Made by a program: the position numbers and the translations under genes. Positions 1-4,839 of a stretch of DNA of 7,137 bases are shown here, in pieces. The notes below the pieces were generated by a model, which made no database searches, was not told the origin of the DNA, and saw only the letters and a program-made list of their open reading frames with translations. Position 1 is the stretch's first letter, and the number at the start of each line of letters is the position of its first letter. The stretch comes from Chloroflexota bacterium. GTDB taxonomy: Bacteria > Chloroflexota > Ktedonobacteria > Ktedonobacterales > Ktedonobacteraceae. Location: assembly GCA_021828635.1 (NCBI GenBank), contig JAJZEJ010000065.1:1-7137 (forward strand), given 5' to 3'.

Positions 1-1009
1 GAATTTCAGCTGTGATACGGAAGACTGGTGCGGGCAATAAATGCACCTCATCGTAAATGATCAAACCCCAGTCATAACTGGTGAAAAGCGAGAAGTGCGG
101 ATAAAATTCGATGGCATCTTCTTGTTCGTTATTGATAGTACGACGATACGTTAACATCTGATAGGTACTAACGGTAATAGGCGCGATATCTTTGCGCTCA
201 CCAGTATACTCGGCAATCAGGCCAGGATCAATGTCGGTCTTATCAAGTAGTTCATTAATCCACTGCCTGACCGCGATAGTATTGGGCGTCAGGATCAACG
301 TGGCACGCTGGATATCGGCGATAGTTGCCAGACCAACAATGGTTTTGCCGGCACCACAAGGTAGCACAACGGCCCCGCTACCACCACCAGGAGCGCCACC
401 AGCGTAGAAGGCATCAGAGGCGGCCTGCTGGTAGGCACGAGGAGCAAAGGGCATGCCCGCACGTGTTGTATCAAGCAAGCGGATTGGCAAAGGCGAGCCA
501 TCGGTATAGCCGGCCAGGTCTTCCGCTGGAAAGCCAATATGGATCAGTGCCTGCTTCACATGACCGCGACGAGCGGCATCAATTTGCAATGTATTACGAT
601 CTACTTGACGCAAAAGGTAGGGTTGCATACGTTTGTGATGCAACACCTCTAGCAACAATGCTACATCTTCCGAGACGAGAAACAATTCATCATTTTGCGC
701 CCCACCACGAACAAGTTTGATGCGTCCATAACGGCTAATATAGTCACGAATATCGGTAGCAACATTGTTGGGAACAGGATATTTGCTGTAGCGTGCCAGC
801 AATTCCAGAATCGTCGATGCGCCCAGGCCACCGGCGGCAGCGTTCCAGAGGGAGAGCGGCGAGAGGCGATAGGTATGAATATGTTCGGGCGACTTTTCCA
901 GTTCAGCAAAACGCGCAAGTGCATCGCGGGCCTCAGCATAGTATGGATGATCTACTTCTAACAGAATGGTACGATCACTCTGGACAATAAATGGATTTCC
1001 AGGATTCAT
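1..1009 (-). CDS. XPB/ERCC3-type DNA repair helicase (3' end outside window)
   Basis: Superfamily 2 DNA helicase of the bacterial XPB (ERCC3/Rad25) family, an ATP-driven 3'-5' DNA translocase associated with DNA repair. The first 336 residues are visible, and bacterial members are roughly 550-600 long, so the second RecA domain lies off the left edge. The N-terminal ~180 residues match the bacterial XPB helicase-associated region (NPFIVQSDRTILLEV near residue 5, SPLSLWNAAA near 50). The first RecA domain then starts with a Q-motif-like FAPRAYQ (188-194). Walker A is LPCGAGKT (216-223, Lys222), motif Ia is LILTPNTIAVRQW (238-250), STYQMLTYR lies at 281-289, and the Walker B box is DEVH (320-323), the form typical of XPB. 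The ATG is 4 bases after the hydrolase stop, with GGAG at 1019-1022 serving as ribosome binding site inside the hydrolase's 3' end, so the two genes are probably co-transcribed. Family assignment is confident; the biological role in this organism is inferred. Confidence 0.93.
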   Translation of the reverse strand, partial: MNPGNPFIVQSDRTILLEVDHPYYAEARDALARFAELEKSPEHIHTYRLSPLSLWNAAAGGLGASTILELLARYSKYPVPNNVATDIRDYISRYGRIKLVRGGAQNDELFLVSEDVALLLEVLHHKRMQPYLLRQVDRNTLQIDAARRGHVKQALIHIGFPAEDLAGYTDGSPLPIRLLDTTRAGMPFAPRAYQQAASDAFYAGGAPGGGSGAVVLPCGAGKTIVGLATIADIQRATLILTPNTIAVRQWINELLDKTDIDPGLIAEYTGERKDIAPITVSTYQMLTYRRTINNEQEDAIEFYPHFSLFTSYDWGLIIYDEVHLLPAPVFRITAEI

Positions 1010-1013
1010 GTGT

Positions 1014-1685
1014 TTACACTCCAGGCATAGTTGCCCACGCCTTCACATATTTCATAATAGCCGTGATAGCAGGCTCCTCATAGCCCTTCATCAAATGGCG
1101 TGCGCCGGTAATCACTTTGATGCCCTTTGGGCCATCGAGATGCTCAACAAAAGGCTCTAGCTTATACAGTGGGCAGATTTCATCGAATTCACCAGTAACA
1201 AACAATTTTGGGCGTTCAAATATTCTCGGTAAGCCACCACTGATACGGAAAAGCGGCAGACTAATCGCAACGACAGTACGGATGCGCGGGTCAAACGGAG
1301 CATAGAGAAACGCAATGTAGGCTCCGAAGGCATGACCCACAACACACACCTTCGCAGGGTTAGCCCCCGGTATCGTTAATGCCGCATCGACCGCGCCAGA
1401 AAGGTCCAGAGGTTCCAGCCGTCCATCAGACTGCTGTCCCTGACTTTTGCCCGCGCCTCGAAAATTGAAACGCAACGCAATCATGCGTTCCTCTGCCAGA
1501 TTTCGAGCCAACATTACTGTCAGATGGTCATACATATCACTACTAGCTGGCTGCGGATGACAGAGTATAATCACGGGAGCCTGCTCAATTCCCACTGGTA
1601 TATGAGCAATGCCTTCGAGCAAATATGGCGGTTGTCCTCTGCTCGGAAATGTGATTGGCCGCTCAATTGGTGATGGTGAGGTCAT
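1014..1685 (-). CDS. Alpha/beta hydrolase-fold protein lacking the nucleophile Ser
   Basis: Small single-domain alpha/beta hydrolase-fold protein of the dienelactone-hydrolase-like group with the HPQP...RFNFRG signature. Numbered from the longest Met (position 1721; subtract 12 for the chosen start), it shows CHPQPASSDMYD (54-65, oxyanion-side loop), RFNFRGAGKSQG (84-95), the nucleophile elbow VGHAFGAY (128-135), the acid loop VTGEFDEICP (175-184, Asp180) and GARHLMKGY (206-214, His209). The elbow is normally G-x-S-x-G. Here the codon at 1329-1331 reads GCC, giving Ala131, while Asp and His are kept. It is therefore probably a binding or scaffold pseudo-enzyme, or uses other chemistry. The frame is open to an ATG at 1721. 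I prefer the ATG at 1685 because AGAAGGG (1692-1698) lies 6 bases upstream and the predicted transcript start (~1717) lies inside the longer version. It is the first gene of an operon with the XPB helicase. Confidence 0.9.
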   Translation of the reverse strand: MTSPSPIERPITFPSRGQPPYLLEGIAHIPVGIEQAPVIILCHPQPASSDMYDHLTVMLARNLAEERMIALRFNFRGAGKSQGQQSDGRLEPLDLSGAVDAALTIPGANPAKVCVVGHAFGAYIAFLYAPFDPRIRTVVAISLPLFRISGGLPRIFERPKLFVTGEFDEICPLYKLEPFVEHLDGPKGIKVITGARHLMKGYEEPAITAIMKYVKAWATMPGV

Positions 1686-1691
1686 CGTTTG

Positions 1692-1698
1692 CCCTTCT
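1692..1698 (-). promoter_or_regulatory. Ribosome binding site deciding the hydrolase start
   Basis: AGAAGGG on the minus strand, with a 6-base spacer (CAAACG) to the ATG at 1685. The alternative ATG at 1721 has only a weak GAGAT-like element upstream. This favours the shorter hydrolase protein beginning MTSPSPIERP. Confidence 0.55.
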
Positions 1699-1723
1699 GC
1701 TACCTGATGGTTCTTGCACATTC

Positions 1724-1752
1724 ATCTTATCTCAGGATGAGCGATGCGTCAA
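1724..1752 (-). promoter_or_regulatory. Sigma-70-type promoter of the hydrolase-XPB operon
   Basis: On the minus strand, TTGACG (1747-1752, 5 of 6 to consensus) is separated by exactly 17 bases from TAAGAT (1724-1729, 4 of 6). The predicted transcript start is near 1717, giving a ~32-base leader before the ATG at 1685. The pair was read by eye; no transcript data were available. Confidence 0.5.
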
Positions 1753-1811
1753 CTACCTGGCATAAAAGGGTACAACTTGAACAATTTAGACAAATTTGGA
1801 AGTCGAAAGAC

Positions 1812-1840
1812 TTTGCAGGTAAGCAGAAGAATGTTATACT
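1812..1840 (+). promoter_or_regulatory. Promoter-like -35/-10 pair upstream of the short ORF
   Basis: TTTGCA (1812-1817, 4 of 6) and TATACT (1835-1840, 5 of 6) are separated by 17 bases. The predicted start point (~1847) is only about 5 bases before the ATG at 1852. A transcript from here would therefore be nearly leaderless and would not contain the GGAG at 1841-1844, so this promoter and that ribosome binding site would not both work for the same start codon. Confidence 0.4.
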
Positions 1841-1851
1841 GGAGATAACAT

Positions 1852-2061
1852 ATGTCATATCATCTTGAAACAGCGTTGATGATGTGTGCGAAGGATGCAG
1901 TTTCATCAGCTCAAGGTCACGCCTTTATCGCTTCACTGCCGAGGCAACCTGATCTTGATCTACCAGAACACGAGAGAAAAGAACTCTTTACAATTCGCGT
2001 ATTTCGCCACTGTTCTTTTCTTCCTGCGTTCTCTACCTGGACGTTACCTTCTGGGGAGTGA
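1852..2061 (+). CDS. Doubtful short ORF, 69 residues, unknown function
   Basis: An unrecognised 69-residue frame starts at an ATG preceded by GGAG (1841-1844, 7-base spacer) and a promoter-like pair. The first ~45 residues have an ordinary mixed composition (for example PDLDLPEHERKELF near 33-46). The C-terminal part (RHCSFLPAFSTW) does not resemble a folded domain end. No domain, signal peptide or membrane helix is evident. An overlapping +2 frame (1886-2107) is also open, which weakens the case for either. It could be a small expressed protein, a gene remnant, or chance. The only positive evidence is the start-site context. Confidence 0.3.
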   Translation: MSYHLETALMMCAKDAVSSAQGHAFIASLPRQPDLDLPEHERKELFTIRVFRHCSFLPAFSTWTLPSGE

Positions 2062-2079
2062 AGGACGTCAGGCTTTTGC

Positions 2080-2108
2080 TTACCATGACAAAATAGCAAT
2101 GTTATGAT
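2080..2108 (+). promoter_or_regulatory. Weak promoter candidate for the response regulator
   Basis: TTACCA (2080-2085, 4 of 6) lies 17 bases from TATGAT (2103-2108, 5 of 6). If used, it would give a leader of about 220 bases before the ATG at 2336. The region is AT-rich, so chance matches are likely. Confidence 0.25.
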
Positions 2109-2335
2109 ATATATGCTATTGATGCATGGAGAACTACCAGCGCGTACACCGCCGAAAGCAGCGACGCTTATATGGTACGATGGGTATCATTATCCACTAC
2201 TATATATACGGCAGGCAAACGGAATATCTCACCGATTAGCAAGGAAGTACGCCTGAGCATAAAATGAGGAGCGGGGCCTAAGCTTGTGAAGTATACAACA
2301 TCGTAGCATAGTGAAACGTAGAGGCAGGAACACTC

Positions 2336-3400
2336 ATGGTCAATATTTTAGTCGTCGAGGATGAGCGACTTATCGCCAGATTACTCAAAGACATACTGGA
2401 AGTCGAAGGGTATCAGACAGTCTCAATCCTTAGCGGCGAAGAGGCGATCCAGTTCGCACTACGTGAAGCACCTCAACTCATTATCTTGGATATCATGCTA
2501 CCAGGCATTGATGGCTATGAGGTGATCCGTCGTTTGCGCGAACATCCAAAGAGCATGCATATTCCCATTATTGTTCTGAGCGCCTTCAGTTCGCCAGCCA
2601 ATAAAGCTCATGCCTTTGATTTAGGCGTGGATGGCTATATCACGAAACCGTTTAATGCTGATGAATTGCTGTCCTGTGTCCATAGACAACTTTGTCGTAT
2701 GCAACAAAGCTCTCTTTCACCACTCACACAGCTTCCTGGCGGCCTACAATTGGAACGCGCCATTGACTACAAAATGAACGAAATCGATCCCTGGAGTATC
2801 CTGTATCTGGACCTCGATAATTTCAAAGCTTTTAATGATGTCTATGGTTTCCTTGCTGGCAATTCTATGATTCTGCTTGTTGCCCAAATCTGCCAGCAGG
2901 TTGTACGTGATTTTGGCAATGTCGAAGATTTCGTTGGACATATCGGCGGCGACGATTTCGTCGTCGTCAGTACTCCTGATCGTGTCAAACTGCTTTGTCA
3001 ACACATCCTGGAACGCTATCGTGAGGAAAGTCAGAAGCTCTACCGCCCTGAAGACCGTGAACGCGGCACCATTAGTGGACTAGATCGCAAGGGACGCCCT
3101 TACCAGTTCCCATTGGTTTCCCTCTCTATCGGCGTGGTTAGTGGTCAATTTCGTTATCCACATAGTCTCGAGGATATTGGCTCGCTGGCCGCAGAGGCAA
3201 AACGTCGCGCCAAACAATCTCCCAACAATGTATTCTGCCTTACCTCACTGCAAAATAGCCACCAACCAAACTACTCTCACACACTACCTCACGTCCCGTC
3301 ATTTCCTTACATCGGCGTACCCCCTCATCTTTCGCAAGACGAGATAGTGATACCATATGAACGGTTCCACCTGATGGAAGATGTGTTTGCGGAGTTGTAG
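2336..3400 (+). CDS. Response regulator: receiver plus divergent GGDEF (GGDDF) domain
   Basis: Cytoplasmic two-component output protein of 354 residues. Residues 1-120 form a complete CheY-like receiver with acidic pocket E8/D9/E10, phospho-acceptor D52 (IILDIMLPG), switch Ser82 and Lys104 (ITKPF). Residues ~130-300 form a GGDEF-type domain in PleD-like order: YLDLDNFKAFNDVYG (157-171) corresponds to the nucleotide/metal-binding segment, GGDDF (204-208) replaces GGDEF, and PLVSLSIGVV (259-268) is the conserved late strand. The inhibitory-site Arg is absent (NVED, 195-198, where RxxD is expected). An insert around 229-258 (LYRPEDRERG, LDRKGRPYQF) fits GGDDF-type relatives. The last ~50 residues are a polar tail with no recognised domain. 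AGGA at 2326-2329, 6 bases before the ATG, supports the start. Whether it makes c-di-GMP or only binds nucleotide is uncertain. No histidine kinase gene is in the window. Confidence 0.93.
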   Translation: MVNILVVEDERLIARLLKDILEVEGYQTVSILSGEEAIQFALREAPQLIILDIMLPGIDGYEVIRRLREHPKSMHIPIIVLSAFSSPANKAHAFDLGVDGYITKPFNADELLSCVHRQLCRMQQSSLSPLTQLPGGLQLERAIDYKMNEIDPWSILYLDLDNFKAFNDVYGFLAGNSMILLVAQICQQVVRDFGNVEDFVGHIGGDDFVVVSTPDRVKLLCQHILERYREESQKLYRPEDRERGTISGLDRKGRPYQFPLVSLSIGVVSGQFRYPHSLEDIGSLAAEAKRRAKQSPNNVFCLTSLQNSHQPNYSHTLPHVPSFPYIGVPPHLSQDEIVIPYERFHLMEDVFAEL

Positions 3401-3453
3401 AAGGCTCCAGCGAGCATACATGGCAAGAGGCCACACATTTATGATATGCTGGA

Positions 3454-3477
3454 TATGATCTCTTGTAAAAGATCATA
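3454..3477 (+). repeat. 8-bp inverted repeat downstream of the response regulator
   Basis: TATGATCT (3454-3461) and AGATCATA (3470-3477) are perfect inverted arms around an 8-base loop. The stem is AT-rich and no T-run follows, so it is a poor intrinsic terminator. It could be an operator-like dyad or part of the 3' end of the preceding transcript. Confidence 0.45.
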
Positions 3478-3491
3478 ACAAGCAATCACAA

Positions 3492-3530
3492 GTAATGTGC
3501 GACCAGGTAACACGCCTGGCGGCACATTAC
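3492..3530 (+). repeat. 39-base two-part stem-loop in leader of the 130-residue gene
   Basis: Outer arms GTAATGTGC (3492-3500) and GCACATTAC (3522-3530) pair perfectly over 9 bp. A 2x2 internal mismatch follows, and inner arms CCAGG (3503-3507) and CCTGG (3515-3519) add 5 bp around a 7-base loop (3508-3514). There is no T-run on either side, so it does not look like a standard intrinsic terminator. It ends 58 bases before the ATG at 3589, a position suited to a cis-regulatory RNA structure, a protein-binding dyad, or a factor-dependent terminator of the response regulator transcript. Confidence 0.6.
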
Positions 3531-3588
3531 AAGTCGAAAGGATGGCACGGTCACGAGCCAGGAATATCACGAGCTACAAGACGAACCA

Positions 3589-3981
3589 ATGGAACTTGCG
3601 CTAACAGAACAGGAACGCGAAGCACAACGGCTCGCACTACGCGAAAATGCCAAACATGTCCTGCGTGATAGCGGGCTGGCAGAGATGTTGCAAAGTATCA
3701 ATAAAAATTTACTCAAAGGGCGTGGCTTCTTTGAAGAATATGACTCGATGGTTTTATTCAAATGGGGAACAGGCTATACGCGACGCCACATCTGGGTTGA
3801 AGTACAAGGAAATACACTACGTTTTCGCCTGAACCCACATCGCAAATGCCCTCAGCCTGCACCACTATGTGACGGTGAATATCATACGTTTACCAGCACT
3901 ATGTGGGCAAACAGGGCATTTTTGCAGGCAGAACTCAAAAAATATTATGATCGGCCGGTTGCCGAAACATCCTCTGACTGA
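3589..3981 (+). CDS. Hypothetical protein, 130 residues, unrecognised family
   Basis: I do not recognise this protein. It begins with a charged, probably helical stretch (about 1-45, rich in Glu, Arg, Leu and Ala: LTEQEREAQRLALRENAKHV). It continues into what looks like a compact beta-containing domain (about 48-112) with KWGTGYTRRHIWVEV (58-72) and LRFRLNPHRKCPQP (77-90), and ends in a helical/polar tail. Two Cys (87 and 93) and several His occur in the middle, but no metal motif is complete. No signal peptide or membrane helix is seen. The frame is open upstream to 3511, but ATG 3589 is the only standard start codon there. The ribosome binding site is weak, with no clear GGAG at the right distance. 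A strong stem-loop lies in the leader. It is convergent with the next gene, with 15 bases between stop codons. The codon pattern and frame length support a real gene. Confidence 0.72.
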   Translation: MELALTEQEREAQRLALRENAKHVLRDSGLAEMLQSINKNLLKGRGFFEEYDSMVLFKWGTGYTRRHIWVEVQGNTLRFRLNPHRKCPQPAPLCDGEYHTFTSTMWANRAFLQAELKKYYDRPVAETSSD

Positions 3982-3996
3982 TGACTGAACGCATCC

Positions 3997-4665
3997 TTAA
4001 AGAGGTTCTAAAGACAACGTTTGCATCGTACCTAATGTGCCGATAAAACGATTGATGGCCTGGTAGGTCGTATCGGCGTAGAAATCCTCGCGGTCAGCAT
4101 CATTGGCCCAATTCAATACATTCAAAAAAACCGCGCTGTGACGATAGCTTGCCTCACGCGACTCCGCTTCTTGCGGTATAGCTGGAGTAGATAGCATAGC
4201 ATGTTCGTAACTACCACGTGCCAGAAACGCAAAAGCCAGTAGAGGAAAACGTGCTTGCCGTCGCAACGCTTCAATCCATCCTTGTTGTGCCAGTTCTGCC
4301 TGCTCTGGACGAATATGTGCCAGATGAGCCGAGGCATAGACAGGGATAGCCGCAGGACGAGTATAACCCCAAAGATAGTGCATGAGCCATTGTTCAGGCG
4401 AAGTTGTTAGCAACTCTGCCGCCGAGCTGAGTAACAGACTTTGGGGACTATGGCGCTCATAGGACTCTTGCCAACTCTCTTCGCTATCCCAATTCGTTAG
4501 CATAAGAAAACGCGATATTTGCCCACGGTTGCGGTACAGGCTCACGTTCATCAAGCCAGGCGCGTTACGAATAGTGTCGGCAATCAGACGTAGACGTGCG
4601 GTAGCATCAATATCACGTTGTGGATAAGTATGTATGAGTGTCACGACAAGCAATTCCATAGCCAT
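3997..4665 (-). CDS. Tandem ABM-like (dimeric alpha/beta-barrel) protein
   Basis: A 222-residue cytoplasmic protein whose N-terminal half looks like an antibiotic-biosynthesis-monooxygenase (ABM) or stress-responsive dimeric alpha/beta-barrel domain. The order is beta strand LLVVTLIHTYP (5-15), helix ~20-35, strand GLMNVSLYRNR (37-47) and strand RFLMLTNWDSEESW (52-65). The C-terminal half repeats the pattern: VYASAHLAHI (109-118), helix ~120-137, LLAFAFLARG (142-151), and SAVFLNVLNWANDADREDFY (177-196). FLMLTNW and FLNVLNW align, pointing to an internal duplication in which one chain forms the barrel that single-domain ABM proteins form as dimers. The substrate is unknown; relatives include monooxygenases, haem-degrading enzymes and non-catalytic members. 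Start at ATG 4665 with a GGGAAAGAG stretch upstream; Met3 (4659) is also possible. Confidence 0.72.
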   Translation of the reverse strand: MAMELLVVTLIHTYPQRDIDATARLRLIADTIRNAPGLMNVSLYRNRGQISRFLMLTNWDSEESWQESYERHSPQSLLLSSAAELLTTSPEQWLMHYLWGYTRPAAIPVYASAHLAHIRPEQAELAQQGWIEALRRQARFPLLAFAFLARGSYEHAMLSTPAIPQEAESREASYRHSAVFLNVLNWANDADREDFYADTTYQAINRFIGTLGTMQTLSLEPL

Positions 4666-4679
4666 CTCTTTCCCGACAC

Positions 4680-4708
4680 ATAAAAAATACTCTCCTGCTA
4701 TTTGTCAG
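4680..4708 (-). promoter_or_regulatory. Weak promoter candidate for the ABM-like gene
   Basis: On the minus strand, CTGACA (4703-4708, 5 of 6) is followed after 17 bases by TTTTAT (4680-4685, 4 of 6). The predicted start is near 4673, leaving a leader of about 8 bases. It overlaps the left arm of the 4682-4750 inverted repeat, so a factor or structure there could affect transcription. The assignment is by eye in AT-rich sequence. Confidence 0.28.
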
Positions 4709-4750
4709 GTAGCTTCAAGCCTTTTGCCAGCAGGCGGCATAGTATTTTTT
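4682..4750. repeat. 69-base imperfect inverted repeat with T-run ends
   Basis: Outer arms AAAAAATACT (4682-4691) and AGTATTTTTT (4741-4750) are perfectly complementary over 10 bp. Nested arms CCTGCT (4694-4699) and AGCAGG (4729-4734) add 6 bp. Each strand therefore presents a GC-containing stem followed by a T-run, as expected for a bidirectional or readthrough-limiting terminator, although the 29-base central loop is long for an efficient one. It lies between the 732-residue gene and the ABM-like gene, both on the minus strand. Confidence 0.5.
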
Positions 4751-4804
4751 CATGCGAACATGTACAAACAGAATAACATACGTTAATGAGCAACGCAACC
4801 GTAG

Positions 4805-4826
4805 GGGAGTGATAAATCACGCTCCC
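4805..4826 (-). terminator. Hairpin just after the stop of the 732-residue gene
   Basis: GGGAGTGA (4805-4812) pairs with TCAC plus TCCC (4817-4820 and 4823-4826) around a TAAA loop, with a 2-base GC bulge. It starts 13 bases past the stop codon in the gene's direction. No T-run follows, so it is a weak intrinsic terminator or a 3'-end stabilising structure; the 4682-4750 repeat downstream may be the main terminator. Confidence 0.35.
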
Positions 4827-4839
4827 ATACGCACGAATA

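Larger units (their letters stand above)
1722..2335. other. Long intergenic stretch between divergent genes
   Basis: About 610 bases separate the minus-strand hydrolase operon from the plus-strand response regulator. Contents seen are the operon promoter (1724-1752), a plus-strand promoter-like pair (1812-1840), a doubtful short ORF (1852-2061), and a weaker promoter-like pair (2080-2108). AT-rich tracts (around 2103-2116 and 2200-2208) are present but form no convincing hairpin. No tRNA-like fold, tandem repeat or insertion-sequence end was recognised. Roughly 2110-2320 has no assignable function and may be a long 5' leader of the response regulator. Confidence 0.5.

Noticed and set aside
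325..720. 131-residue plus-strand open frame
   Set aside because: It lies antisense to the well-conserved XPB helicase frame, and its Arg/His-rich composition is typical of a shadow frame.
1886..2107. 73-residue overlapping +2 frame
   Set aside because: No ribosome binding site and no recognisable domain. It overlaps the slightly better supported 1852 frame.
1799..3540. Shared 10-mer AAGTCGAAAG at about 1800-1809 and 3531-3540
   Set aside because: A single short match in different contexts without extended similarity, close to chance expectation in 7 kb. Not treated as a repeat family.
4751..4765. GAACATGTAC as an SOS/LexA-like box
   Set aside because: It lacks the required second half-site (GTTC) and is not upstream of a repair gene start.
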